From assembly GCA_009684515.1 (NCBI GenBank), contig WKKS01000016.1, positions 1 through 53,032 of the forward strand: a stretch of 53,032 bases of DNA. Reading direction: 5' to 3'. Origin of the DNA: Geobacter sp. (lineage in GTDB: Bacteria > Desulfobacterota > Desulfuromonadia > Geobacterales > Pseudopelobacteraceae). A model generated the notes under the pieces. That model worked only from the letters and a program-made list of their open reading frames with translations. It was not told the DNA's origin and did no database searches. Position numbers and translations under genes: made by a program. Positions 17,569-26,043 of this stretch are shown one piece after another (the first letter of the stretch is position 1; each line of letters begins with the position of its first letter).

Positions 17569-18473
17569 CGTATCCCCGTCAGAAACATATGCCAGAAATG
17601 CAGGGTCAAAAAAGACAGCGGTATGCCGATGCCAACCATCATCCCGACCAGCGGCGGGTCCAGTTCGTGGTCGATGGCAATAATTCCGGCAGTAATCATC
17701 GGGGCCATGGCCGCCTCAAAGATGGTGATCTGTGTAACATTACCGGTTGATCCCAGCAGAATGACATACAGCAGATAGATCAGCGCCGGCCCCAGCAGAA
17801 GTTTGTAACCGAGACCCGCCGCCAGCGGCTTCAACACTTCTTTAAGACCGCCGAACTGGAGCTGAAACCCGACCGAGACCAAAGCCAGCGGCGTCAGGGT
17901 CGAACCGAGCTTTTCCAGGATCGTCACGCCCCAGCCTGGAAATGCCACCGGCCTGAGCAGAAGCGCCAGCAAAAGAGCCTGGAAGGGTGGGAAAAACAGG
18001 ATCTTTCGCAGCATCTGGCGGGGTGAAGCATCGCCGGACGAATAGACCGTGGCCGCCAGGATACCAATAGTGGAAAGCACCATGAACGAACCGAGCTGAT
18101 CGGCGATAATGCCGATCCCCAGGTATTCCTTGCCGTAATAGGCCTCGATCATCGGCAGGCCTACGAAGGAAGTATTACCCAGTCCACCAACCAGAATCAG
18201 CGCACCAACCGTCCTCCTTGGCAGTTTCAGAAGCTTGCCGGAAAAATGAAACAATGGCCAGGCCAGTCCGAACAGCAGCCAGGCCATGGCCGCTGTCAGG
18301 AGCAATGAACCGTCCAGTTTCAGATTATGAATGTGCAGGATCGCCAGGGCCGGCAGTGAAATATGGATAATGAAACCATTCAGCGCAGACGGAGTACTGA
18401 CCGGGAAACGACCGGTTTTCCTGAGCCCGATGCCGGCCAGCAGGCAAACAGCCAGAAGAATGATGTTTGCCAT
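17565..18473 (-). CDS. AEC-family transporter
   Basis: 302 residues, about ten hydrophobic helices in two halves, typical of the auxin efflux carrier (AEC) family. Family features include IIHISLPALAILHIHNL near the start, GGLGNTSFVGLPMIEAYYG in the middle, and EAAMAPMITAGIIAIDHELDPPLVG in the second half. AEC proteins move organic acids or amino-acid-like anions in bacteria; the substrate here is not predictable. It lies between cbiC (8 bases upstream) and cbiD (4-base overlap), so it is in the cobalamin transcript. A role in precursor or metal supply would be speculation. Confidence 0.88.
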   Translation of the reverse strand: MANIILLAVCLLAGIGLRKTGRFPVSTPSALNGFIIHISLPALAILHIHNLKLDGSLLLTAAMAWLLFGLAWPLFHFSGKLLKLPRRTVGALILVGGLGNTSFVGLPMIEAYYGKEYLGIGIIADQLGSFMVLSTIGILAATVYSSGDASPRQMLRKILFFPPFQALLLALLLRPVAFPGWGVTILEKLGSTLTPLALVSVGFQLQFGGLKEVLKPLAAGLGYKLLLGPALIYLLYVILLGSTGNVTQITIFEAAMAPMITAGIIAIDHELDPPLVGMMVGIGIPLSFLTLHFWHMFLTGIR

Positions 18474-18481
18474 ATCAGGCG

Positions 18482-19126
18482 TTATTCCCCGGCAGCCAGG
18501 ATCGCCAGAGCGTTGACCACGGCGGCCGCCACGTTGGAGCCGCCCTTGCGGCCGATGTTGGTGACGAACGGGGCGTCATGTCCACCGGCGGCCAGAGCGT
18601 TCTTGCTCTCCTCGGCGCCGACGAAACCGACCGGCAGACCGATGATCAGAGCCGGGTCGGCCTGCCCTTCCTGCATCAGGCGCAGCAGCTCGAAGAGCGC
18701 CGTCGGGGCGTTGCCGATCACGAAAATGCGATTGGCCGGATTGGCGACCGCCTTGCGCATGGCGGCGATCGAACGTGTGATGCCTTCACGCCGGGCCAGT
18801 TCGGCCACGTCCGGGTCGGCCACATGACAAAAAACCGTGCTGCCGTAAGGAGACAGACGGGCTTTACTGATTCCGGACAGTGCCATATTGGTATCGGTCA
18901 CGATACCGGCGCCGCTTTTCAATGCCGCCACTGCCTTCTCTACGACGCCATCCGAAAGCACCATCGAACGGACATATTCAAAATCGGCGCTGGTGTGTAC
19001 GGCGCGGCGCACGATCTGCCACTCCGCCTGCGGCCAGCCATGCTCACCGGCCTCGCTGTCGATGATCTTAAATGACTCGGCTTCGATCTCTTCCGGCTTC
19101 ATTCCCAATGAATCCATCAGCGCCAC
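18482..19126 (-). CDS. cbiC: Precorrin-8X / cobalt-precorrin-8 methylmutase
   Basis: 214 residues. Moves the C11 methyl group to C12 giving (cobalt-)hydrogenobyrinate. The catalytic His lies in RRAVHTSADFEY, and further motifs are GAGIVTDTNMALSGI, RSIAAMRKA, FVIGNAPTALFEL, IIGLPVGFVGAEESK and FVTNIGRKGGSNVAAAVVNAL, all typical. Start at ATG 19126, with 10 bases overlapping the end of cbiX; MKPEEIEAES eight codons in is an alternative start. Company with cbiX and cbiD supports the early-cobalt pathway. Other pathway genes (cbiE, T, F, G, H, J) are not in this window. Confidence 0.96.
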   Translation of the reverse strand: MALMDSLGMKPEEIEAESFKIIDSEAGEHGWPQAEWQIVRRAVHTSADFEYVRSMVLSDGVVEKAVAALKSGAGIVTDTNMALSGISKARLSPYGSTVFCHVADPDVAELARREGITRSIAAMRKAVANPANRIFVIGNAPTALFELLRLMQEGQADPALIIGLPVGFVGAEESKNALAAGGHDAPFVTNIGRKGGSNVAAAVVNALAILAAGE

Positions 19127-19500
19127 CCCAGCTTGTCCAGCGCTTCGCCAATCCGCTCGCTCTCGATCTCGGCCAATTTGCGGTGAGCGCCCAGATGGCC
19201 ACCCATCTCCATCAGCAGGTTGGGATGGCGTTTCTGGGCTTCCTCGATCTCTTCCGGCAGGTCATGCTGGACATGGGCGCCCATGAAGAGAAAATAGGGC
19301 ATCAGCAGGATGCGTTCAGCCCCACGGGCCACGCAGGCATCGATGCCGGATTGAATATTAGGTTCATGCAGTTCGCGGAAAGAGACCTCGACGATTTCAA
19401 AACCGGTCATTTCCTGTACCATCGCCGCCACTTCCCGGGCGGCATCATTTGCCTCGGCAATCCGGCTGCCGTGCGCCATCATCAGAATTGCTGTTTTCAT
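19117..19500 (-). CDS. cbiX: Sirohydrochlorin cobaltochelatase, short CbiX
   Basis: 127 residues from the ATG at 19500 (GAGG upstream); the open frame extends 13 codons further without homology. The length fits the small, homodimeric CbiX(S) class that inserts Co2+ into sirohydrochlorin at the start of anaerobic cobalamin synthesis. The N-terminal catalytic His is in ILMMAHGSR, and VSFRELHEPNIQ and LLMPYFLFMGAHVQHDLPEEI carry the second conserved His. A His-rich C-terminal tail found in some CbiX proteins is absent. It lies 46 bases after nuoG and overlaps cbiC. Confidence 0.93.
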   Translation of the reverse strand: MKTAILMMAHGSRIAEANDAAREVAAMVQEMTGFEIVEVSFRELHEPNIQSGIDACVARGAERILLMPYFLFMGAHVQHDLPEEIEEAQKRHPNLLMEMGGHLGAHRKLAEIESERIGEALDKLGWR

Positions 19501-19546
19501 CGTTCCTCGCAGGTTTGATATTTGTGTTTCGACACCCAAAATCGGA

Positions 19547-21451
19547 TCATTTCACTCTGGTTAATAACTCTCCGCCACCCTCGGCCTGCAAACCGCTCAA
19601 AACCTCCCAGCGACCGGAAAGCGGCTCTTCAAAGCGTTCATCCCCCAGCCGCTCCAATAACTCCGACAACATTCGCCAGGAGGGGAGCGCTTCCCCAGCG
19701 GGGGCGTCATGGCGATGGACCCTGGGTGGATGCAGTTCGGGAGTCAGTCCCTTGATCGGCAGACCGGGCTGCATGACCTGTTTGAAGCGCTGGGCGCGCC
19801 CTTCGTTGTTGACGTAGGTGCCATCCATCTCGACCCAGCTGGTGACCGGCAGAACGATCTCGGCCCGTTCCAGCAGTGGAGTCGGCAGCCAGTCGGCAGC
19901 GGCCAGCACCCTGATTCCGAGTGGAAGGTCAGACGGCAGGTCAGCCTCCAATGCTATCACGCCCTTGATTTTGCCTTCTACCAAAGCTTCGGAGAATGAA
20001 ATTGCCCCTTGCTGGTTTGACAGCAGCGCGCAGCCGAAAGCGTTGGGTCCATCCAGAATAAATGCCAGCCGGGCGCCGCTAGCGGCCGCAGTTCTGATCT
20101 GCAGCAAACCTTTATGCCGGGTGCCGCAGATGATTACGGGGCGTTTGGCCGATGCCAGCGGCACGTCCGAAAGCGAGATGGCTGATTCACTCTCAAAAAG
20201 CTCCTGTTGTGCCACATCTATCGGGCACTCGCTTCCGACTATATAAACCCGGGCACCGTTGCGCCAGGCCTGCCGCACAGCCAGCGCCATCATCGGGGCC
20301 TGATCCAGCAGGTCACATTCCATAACGGCCACCAGATCGGACTGCCGGACATCCTCCTGTGAGGCCGAGTTTTCAAAATTAAGCAGGGAAACCGCTTCCA
20401 CCGCTCGCTCGGCATGCAGTACGTCGCTAAAGTAACAGAGCGCACCGGCGCCCAGCAGATCCCTTAGCCGGGCTGCCAGCAGGTTGCCCTCCAGCGACAT
20501 GCGCGGCGAACCGACTATTGCCAGGGCACCGGAACCGTGCAGTGCCAGAAAGCCGTTCAACCGCAGGCTGATCGCATCCAGAGCAGCAGCCACGCTGACA
20601 GGCTGACTATCCACCAAAGCCCGGCGCGGACGATCCGGGGCGTTGACGGCGGAATTGGAGAAGCGCCCACGGTCACAGAGAAACCAGCCGTTGACGGCAT
20701 CGTTGCGGCGGGCGGTGGTCTTGAGCAGTTCGCGGTAACGCGCCATCGGGACGGTATTGCACCCCAGCGAGCAGTGCGGACAGACCGAAGGGGCCATGTC
20801 GTAATCCCAGTAGCGGGCACGGAAGCGGGCGGTTTTATCTGTAAAAACTCCGGTCGGGCAAATATCTACAAGATTTCCGGAGAAGGGGGACTCCAGTGTG
20901 CCATCCTGCTGTCGGCCGAAATAGATCGTGCCGGCCCGCCCCATGACGCCGAAATCTGTGCCGCCGGCATATTCCTGATAGAAACGGGCACAGCGGTAGC
21001 ATTGGATGCAGCGGTTCATCTCATGCTCGATATACGGCCCCAACTGCTGGTTGAAGTGGGTCCGTTTTTTGCCGTCGTAGCGGCGGATGCCGTGGCCGCC
21101 GGCAATGGTGTAGTCCTGCAGCTGGCATTCGCCCCCCTCGTCACAGACCGGGCAGTCGTGGGGGTGGTTGATCATCAGCCATTCGATCACTGCGCGGCGC
21201 ATGGCGAGAGCCTCTTCATCGGTGGTGGAGACCACCATGCCGTCCTGAACCGGCAGCATGCAGGACATCTGTAGCCCCTTGACCGGCCCCTCCAGCAACT
21301 TGACGGCGCAGACCCGGCAGGCTCCGGCCTTGCCCAGCGCGGGATGCCAGCAGAAATGCGGGATGACAATGCCGACGCTGCGTGCCGCCTCCAGCACATT
21401 GGTTCCTTCCGGCACTTCCAGCTCTATGTTGTCGATGATCAGTTTTGGCAT
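19547..21451 (-). CDS. nuoG: NuoG-like iron-sulfur subunit of NADH-oxidising complex
   Basis: 634 residues from the ATG at 21451, 4 bases after the upstream stop; the frame extends 13 codons further to a TTG. Cluster ligands are complete: [2Fe-2S] Cys34, 45, 48, 64; His-ligated [4Fe-4S] in NHPHDCPVCDEGGEC (His96, Cys100, 103, 109); [4Fe-4S] in CIQCYRCARF (148, 151, 154) plus Cys198 in DICPTG; and the molybdopterin-oxidoreductase-type CPHCSLGC (224, 227, 231). The C-terminal molybdopterin-like domain is shorter than in most NuoG (700-900 residues). With nuoE and nuoF it forms a peripheral NADH dehydrogenase arm; membrane Nuo subunits are not in the window. A soluble diaphorase for a dehydrogenase or hydrogenase is the alternative. 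Confidence 0.9.
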   Translation of the reverse strand: MPKLIIDNIELEVPEGTNVLEAARSVGIVIPHFCWHPALGKAGACRVCAVKLLEGPVKGLQMSCMLPVQDGMVVSTTDEEALAMRRAVIEWLMINHPHDCPVCDEGGECQLQDYTIAGGHGIRRYDGKKRTHFNQQLGPYIEHEMNRCIQCYRCARFYQEYAGGTDFGVMGRAGTIYFGRQQDGTLESPFSGNLVDICPTGVFTDKTARFRARYWDYDMAPSVCPHCSLGCNTVPMARYRELLKTTARRNDAVNGWFLCDRGRFSNSAVNAPDRPRRALVDSQPVSVAAALDAISLRLNGFLALHGSGALAIVGSPRMSLEGNLLAARLRDLLGAGALCYFSDVLHAERAVEAVSLLNFENSASQEDVRQSDLVAVMECDLLDQAPMMALAVRQAWRNGARVYIVGSECPIDVAQQELFESESAISLSDVPLASAKRPVIICGTRHKGLLQIRTAAASGARLAFILDGPNAFGCALLSNQQGAISFSEALVEGKIKGVIALEADLPSDLPLGIRVLAAADWLPTPLLERAEIVLPVTSWVEMDGTYVNNEGRAQRFKQVMQPGLPIKGLTPELHPPRVHRHDAPAGEALPSWRMLSELLERLGDERFEEPLSGRWEVLSGLQAEGGGELLTRVK

Positions 21452-21455
21452 ATTT

Positions 21456-22253
21456 TTACTCAATCCGCTCCGGTGCCGCACGTCCGCCAACCCAGTCAGT
21501 GATTACCTGAACAACCTTATCCTCAATCCCGAAGAAACCGTGATTACTCAGGTTGTCACAAGGAGCCGAGCGCGGATAGGCGCCGCCGCCGACCTCGGTG
21601 AAATCCACGGCGGTGACGCTCCGCAGAGCAGTCCGGGTTTTTTCCGCTTCCTCGAATGAACTGACCCGGCAGGCGTCATCCCGGTGATGAACCATCAAAA
21701 CCGGCAGATTCATTTTTTCCAGAGGCAGCCAGCGCAGGAAATTGTCGTATTCCAGCGAAGAGGTCAGTATGACCCCTTTGACATGATCGTCTTTCAGGCG
21801 GGTGCCGAGCGAAGCTACCGAAAGCGTCCCGCGGCTGTTTCCGACCAGAAATATGCGCTGATACCCCTGCTGTTCCAGATAACCTGCCAAAAAGGCGATG
21901 TCCTCGGCATGTTCCGCTGATTCGCGAAAACCGGTACTCATGCCGGTGGGATGATCGGAGGGGGGATTGACGGTAATCACCGAAAGTCCGCCGCGAATAA
22001 AACTGTCGGCGCTGCGCACCAGGAAATTCCAGCCGTTTACGACACCCTCGTTACTCAGCTTGTATGGACCGGCACCGTTTCCCCCCGGAAATAATATCAG
22101 GGCATCGCGAAGTCCAGGTCGTTCGGGGGTCATGACCAGAAAATCCATCGTCACTCCGGGACGGGTCTGGATCGTACGGATCTCCGTCAGAGAAAACGAG
22201 TTGCCGGCCAGAATCAGGAGAAAGATTGATGTAAGAATAATTCGGAGCATCAT
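21456..22253 (-). CDS. Exported alpha/beta hydrolase
   Basis: 265 residues. Residues 1-22 form a signal sequence. The alpha/beta hydrolase fold is suggested by LILFPGGNGAGPY (oxyanion region), the nucleophile elbow GNSRGTLS with its Ser, VLMVHHRDDACR with the acid Asp, and a His in NLSNHGFFG near the end. The catalytic triad looks complete. Substrate unknown; it might be an esterase or a thioesterase-like enzyme. Oddly it lies between nuoF (stop and start nearly coincide at 22253) and nuoG (4 bases), in the middle of what is normally an unbroken nuoEFG set. Confidence 0.85.
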   Translation of the reverse strand: MMLRIILTSIFLLILAGNSFSLTEIRTIQTRPGVTMDFLVMTPERPGLRDALILFPGGNGAGPYKLSNEGVVNGWNFLVRSADSFIRGGLSVITVNPPSDHPTGMSTGFRESAEHAEDIAFLAGYLEQQGYQRIFLVGNSRGTLSVASLGTRLKDDHVKGVILTSSLEYDNFLRWLPLEKMNLPVLMVHHRDDACRVSSFEEAEKTRTALRSVTAVDFTEVGGGAYPRSAPCDNLSNHGFFGIEDKVVQVITDWVGGRAAPERIE

Positions 22254-23527
22254 CAGGAATGTGTTCCTTCGAACGGGCAGCGCTGCGCCGTGATATGCTC
22301 CTGCAGTTCATCCTCAAAATGATTCAGCAAACCATCCACCGGCCCCATGGCTCCCGGCGCCAGGGCGCAGAAGGCATGGTTCAGCAGCCGGACATGTTCC
22401 CGCAGTATGTCGATATCACCGGCCTGACCCTGCCCCGCCTCGATCCGCTCCAGTATATGCCGCACAAAGGGAAGACCCTCACGACAGGGGGTGCACCAGC
22501 CGCACGACTCACGGGCAAAGAAACGGATCAGGTTGAGCGTGGCCGCCACCATGCAGGTCGATTGGTCGAAGACGATGATGCCGCCGGTGCCCAGGCGTGA
22601 ACCGGCCTTGGCCACCGGATCGAAATCCATCGGCACATCCCAATGCAATTTAGTTAAATAGGGAGTGGAAGCGCCGCCGGGAATGCAGGCCTTGAAAGTG
22701 CTTCCGGGGCGCATACCGCCGCAGGGACCATCAATAATCTCGCCCAGTTTCATGCCGAGCGGTAGCTCGAAGCATTCCGGCCTGACCACATGACCGCTGA
22801 TGCAGAACAGCTTGGTGCCGGCCGCCTCGGGAGTGGCCGCCAGCCCCTTCCACCAGGCCGGACCGCCGTTGATTATGGACGGGATATTGGCCAGGGTTTC
22901 CACATTGTTGACCACAGTCGGCTGTCCCCACAGCCCTTTAACAGCCGGAAATGGCGGTTTGGCGCGCGGGTTGGCGCGGATCCCCTCCAGGGCATTGATC
23001 AGCGCTGTCTCTTCGCCGCAGATGTAGCGGCCGGCAGACTGGTGAATATCCAGTTCAAGACTGAAACCGCTCCCCCGGACATTTTCACCCAGAAAACCTG
23101 CCCCATGTGCAGCTGCCACGGCCAGCCGCAGATTGTCGGCGGCCTGCTCATAGCCCCGGCGGATGAAGATGAAGGCATGCTGCACGCCCAGCGCATAGCA
23201 GGCCAGCGCCATCCCCTCCACCAGCAGATGCGGATTGCGTTCCAGCAGCACGCGGTCCTTGTAGGTGCCCGGCTCCATCTCGTCACAGTTGCAGATCAGG
23301 TAGCGCGGTCCGGGCAGGTTGCGCGGCACGAAGGACCACTTTTTGCCGGTCGGGAAACCGGCCCCACCCCTGCCCCGCATGCCGGAATCAATGACAGCCT
23401 GCTGAACTTCATCGGGCGACATTCCGGCCAGCGCCCTGGCGAGCGCAACAAAGCCCCCCTCGCTACGGTATTCGTCGAAGGTTGTCATCCGGCCGGGCCG
23501 GTTATGTTTGAAGAGAACCTGTTCCAT
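22253..23527 (-). CDS. nuoF: NuoF-like NADH-binding FMN subunit
   Basis: 424 residues from the ATG at 23527. Binds NADH and FMN and holds cluster N3. Landmarks: GRGGAGFPTGKKWSFV (FMN/NADH binding), ICNCDEMEPGTYKDR, GAGRY-type segment SAGRYICGEETALI, the SLBB region, and four Cys ligands in ESCGWCTPCREG and HAFCALAPGA. It lacks the N-terminal thioredoxin-like and C-terminal ferredoxin extensions of HydB/HndC-type subunits, so it is a plain Nuo-type protein. Separated from nuoE by a DUF4160/DUF2442 pair and followed directly by a hydrolase gene and nuoG. Confidence 0.95.
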   Translation of the reverse strand: MEQVLFKHNRPGRMTTFDEYRSEGGFVALARALAGMSPDEVQQAVIDSGMRGRGGAGFPTGKKWSFVPRNLPGPRYLICNCDEMEPGTYKDRVLLERNPHLLVEGMALACYALGVQHAFIFIRRGYEQAADNLRLAVAAAHGAGFLGENVRGSGFSLELDIHQSAGRYICGEETALINALEGIRANPRAKPPFPAVKGLWGQPTVVNNVETLANIPSIINGGPAWWKGLAATPEAAGTKLFCISGHVVRPECFELPLGMKLGEIIDGPCGGMRPGSTFKACIPGGASTPYLTKLHWDVPMDFDPVAKAGSRLGTGGIIVFDQSTCMVAATLNLIRFFARESCGWCTPCREGLPFVRHILERIEAGQGQAGDIDILREHVRLLNHAFCALAPGAMGPVDGLLNHFEDELQEHITAQRCPFEGTHS

Positions 23528-23609
23528 AAAAAGTATCCGGAAGCATAGCATTGCGCCAACTCCCAGACAAGCTCCTTAACTTCCTTTTGCTGCTATCTGC
23601 GACTGCAAT

Positions 23610-23855
23610 TTATGCGGATTTGCTCGATTTAAATTTTGAATAAACATATTCCGGGTCAAGGTCAACACCACACTCCCACTCAATTGTGTCGAAGGCTACC
23701 CGGACCCGTTTAAAAGAATCATAATCCTTAATGCGCTGGAATATGCCGAAATCGAGGATAGGCTTAATGTCTAGGACGCCACCTTCTCCGTTGTCGAATA
23801 ACACCGTAAGAATATAGTCATCACCTGGGACAACTTCTTTCACCGAAGGGTACAT
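23610..23855 (-). CDS. DUF2442-like small protein
   Basis: 81 residues from the ATG at 23855 (GAGGTG upstream); the frame extends further upstream but without support. The sequence (YPSVKEVVPGDDYILTVLFDNGEGGVLDIKPIL, in two parts) fits DUF2442, a short beta-rich family commonly found beside DUF4160. The pair is often treated as a putative toxin-antitoxin-like module, but the function is not established from sequence. It lies 11 bases after its DUF4160 partner and 82 bases before nuoF. Confidence 0.8.
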   Translation of the reverse strand: MYPSVKEVVPGDDYILTVLFDNGEGGVLDIKPILDFGIFQRIKDYDSFKRVRVAFDTIEWECGVDLDPEYVYSKFKSSKSA

Positions 23856-23866
23856 AGTTTCACCTC

Positions 23867-24133
23867 TTATTGAAGTGGTTGAATCTTGAACGGTTCTTCT
23901 CCGTTCATGACTAGTTGCCAGTCGGCCATCAACTCTTCCTGATGCAACTCGGCCCAAGCAAGCACCAACTTTGTTTGTCTGCCGGGAAGGTTTCCTTCCA
24001 AAATTTCACATGTACGAATATCCACAGAAGCCTTGTTATCGTTGTAGTATACATGAAAATGCGGCGGCGGATGTTCGCCTGGCGCAAAATACATCCTTAT
24101 AATGATCCCGTAAAACATTGAAATAGTCGGCAT
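23867..24133 (-). CDS. DUF4160-like small protein
   Basis: 88 residues from the ATG at 24133; the open frame runs further upstream, overlapping the nuoE end, but the family begins at MPTISMFYGIIIRMYF. The hallmark is EHPPPHFHVYY, typical of DUF4160, followed by LPGRQTKLVLAWAELHQEEL. The histidines might be catalytic or metal-binding. Together with the DUF2442 gene it forms a two-gene cassette sitting between nuoE and nuoF, with a 155-base non-coding gap before it that could hold its own promoter. I see no repeats or target duplications flanking the cassette. Confidence 0.82.
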   Translation of the reverse strand: MPTISMFYGIIIRMYFAPGEHPPPHFHVYYNDNKASVDIRTCEILEGNLPGRQTKLVLAWAELHQEELMADWQLVMNGEEPFKIQPLQ

Positions 24134-24288
24134 CAGGCTTGTTCCCTTCTTTCCGATAATATTTATTCGCAGCAATGCTAAGTGATCGAGCCTAATATCA
24201 CTCTGATAATCATGACATTGGCTACAATTAAGTGCATTCCGTCGCTGCCAAAGACCAGTTACGGTTCCGCTGTCAATTTGGCAAGCAA

Positions 24289-24765
24289 TCAGGGATTTGA
24301 ACTGCGTAATTCGGACAGGATAAACTGAATCTGGTCGGGCAAGACCCGGCCGAACTGGCGCTCTCCGACCATCACGGCCGGAGCGTTTCCGCAGTTGCCT
24401 AGACATGAACAGGGGAGCAGGGTAAAGTCGCCGTCGGCGGTTGTGCCGCCGACCTTGGTTCCCAGCAGTTTCTCGAGCTGAGTGAGCAGTGTCTCCCCCC
24501 CCATGTTCCAGCAGGAGATCGAATCGCAAACATGAACTACATACCGCCCGACCGGACGACGGTAGATCATCTCATAAAAAGTGGCCAGTTCCTCAACCTG
24601 TAACGGCGTCAACGACAGCAGTTCGGCCGCCTCTTCGACGGCTTCATCGGTCAGCCAGCCGTAGTGGCGCTGAAGTTCCTTCATCACATCCACCGCCGCT
24701 TCACGATTGGTGACAGCCTGGGCAACGCGCCGCTGGAGTTCATTTTTGAGGGGTTCAGGAATCAT
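24289..24765 (-). CDS. nuoE: NuoE-like [2Fe-2S] subunit
   Basis: 158 residues. Thioredoxin-fold [2Fe-2S] protein of NADH dehydrogenase or related diaphorases. Ligands are Cys80 and Cys85 (HVCDSISC) and Cys121 and Cys125 (PCSCLGNC). The N-terminal helical part contains LQRHYGWLTDEAVEEAAELL and VEELATFYEMI, typical for the family. It is the first of the split nuoE...nuoF...nuoG set on this strand, 43 bases after hemW. Confidence 0.95.
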   Translation of the reverse strand: MIPEPLKNELQRRVAQAVTNREAAVDVMKELQRHYGWLTDEAVEEAAELLSLTPLQVEELATFYEMIYRRPVGRYVVHVCDSISCWNMGGETLLTQLEKLLGTKVGGTTADGDFTLLPCSCLGNCGNAPAVMVGERQFGRVLPDQIQFILSELRSSNP

Positions 24766-24808
24766 GGAATGGTATTATAGATGCTTTGGACGGTCTGGCA
24801 AGGGGAAA

Positions 24809-25954
24809 TCATGGCAGGAAGCGGGCAAAAACCTGATTGGAAAGCAGCAGGCCGCGCCGGGTCAGCCGCAACACCCCCTGATCGCACTGCAATAGAGCTA
24901 TCCGTGTTAATTCATCAATGACGCTGCCATAAACACTCCGCAGCGGCAAATCGAACTCCCGTTCAAACTCATCGGAAGAGATGCCGTCAAAAAGGCGAAG
25001 TCCCAGAAACATGAATTCAGCCATGGCGTCTTCCAGACTAAGATCATTTTGATCCTGATGCGGCAGACAACCGCCAGCCAAAGCAGCACGATATTCCTCA
25101 ACCGTTTCGTAGTTGCTGAATCGGAACCCATACCCCTTCCGCAGAAAAGAATGCGCCGCCACTCCAACGCCCAGGTAGCCGTCCCTGCGCCAGTAGCCGC
25201 TGTTGTGCCTGGAACGGTGGCCATTCCTGGCGTAGTTGGCTATTTCGTAATGTTCGTAACCGGCTGTCGGAAGAACGCTATCGGCCGCCTCGAACATTTC
25301 CGCTGACTGGTCGTCATCCGGTATATCGGGACTCTCTTCCGGATAGCGCAGAGAAAAGGGCGTCCCCTCCTCCACCGTCAGCCCGTAAACAGAGATATGC
25401 TCCGGTGCCAGCCGAATTGCTTCCCGCAGGTCGGAGTGCCATTGTGAAAGGCTCTGGCCCGGCAGGCCATGGATCAGGTCAAGGCCGATGTTGTCGAAAC
25501 CGGCACGGCGGGCATCCCGGAAGGCCTGGCGGGCTTGAGCGGCATCATGCACTCGCCCCAGACAACGCAGCAGATTTCCATCAAAGGTCTGGATACCCAG
25601 CGAAAGTCGATTGACGCCAGCGGTTCGGAATGCCCGCAGCCGTCCCTCATCAACGGTGCCCGGATTAGCTTCCAGCGTGATTTCAACAGCTGGTGAGAGG
25701 GAAAACTGTTTCGAGGCAACGGCAATGATTTGCGCGACCTGCTCCGGTAAAAGCAGAGAAGGAGTGCCGCCGCCAAAGTATATCGAATCCAGCGGTTCGG
25801 CAGGTTGGTAGTTGCCAGATGCAAGCTGCATCTCTTTTAAAAGCAGAGTATGGTAGTTTTCGAGCTCGCCTTTCAATGGCTTGCAGGAAACAAAAGCGCA
25901 ATATCCGCACTTTTCCAGACAGAATGGTATATGGATGTAGAGACGACTGAACAT
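24809..25954 (-). CDS. hemW: HemW, radical-SAM heme chaperone
   Basis: 381 residues. The radical SAM motif CLEKCGYC (Cys12, 16, 19) is followed by AFVSCKP; HemW lacks the extra Cys of true oxygen-independent coproporphyrinogen oxidase HemN (CxxxCxxCxC) in this loop, which fits here. Other motifs: SIYFGGGTPSLL, ITLEANPGTVDEGRL, GVNRLSLGIQTFD and GFDNIGLDLIHGLPGQ. HemW proteins bind heme and insert it into respiratory enzymes. Cytochrome bd and c genes occur 12-15 kb away. Divergent from the OB-fold gene at 26044. Confidence 0.93.
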   Translation of the reverse strand: MFSRLYIHIPFCLEKCGYCAFVSCKPLKGELENYHTLLLKEMQLASGNYQPAEPLDSIYFGGGTPSLLLPEQVAQIIAVASKQFSLSPAVEITLEANPGTVDEGRLRAFRTAGVNRLSLGIQTFDGNLLRCLGRVHDAAQARQAFRDARRAGFDNIGLDLIHGLPGQSLSQWHSDLREAIRLAPEHISVYGLTVEEGTPFSLRYPEESPDIPDDDQSAEMFEAADSVLPTAGYEHYEIANYARNGHRSRHNSGYWRRDGYLGVGVAAHSFLRKGYGFRFSNYETVEEYRAALAGGCLPHQDQNDLSLEDAMAEFMFLGLRLFDGISSDEFEREFDLPLRSVYGSVIDELTRIALLQCDQGVLRLTRRGLLLSNQVFARFLP

Positions 25955-26043
25955 GTCCGATTCCTGTATTTTTTAGTGCCGACCACAGACTCATTATGAT
26001 AGTATCAGTGGGCGAAGCTGGTAAATTTAAAAAAGGGGATTCC

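Noticed and set aside
24134..24288. A promoter TTGACA in the gap upstream of the DUF4160 gene
   Set aside because: TTGACA is present on the minus strand but no acceptable -10 lies at 16-18 bases, so I do not call it.
24809..25954. Annotation of the radical SAM gene as hemN
   Set aside because: Length (381) and the CxxxCxxC motif without the extra Cys favour HemW rather than coproporphyrinogen dehydrogenase.
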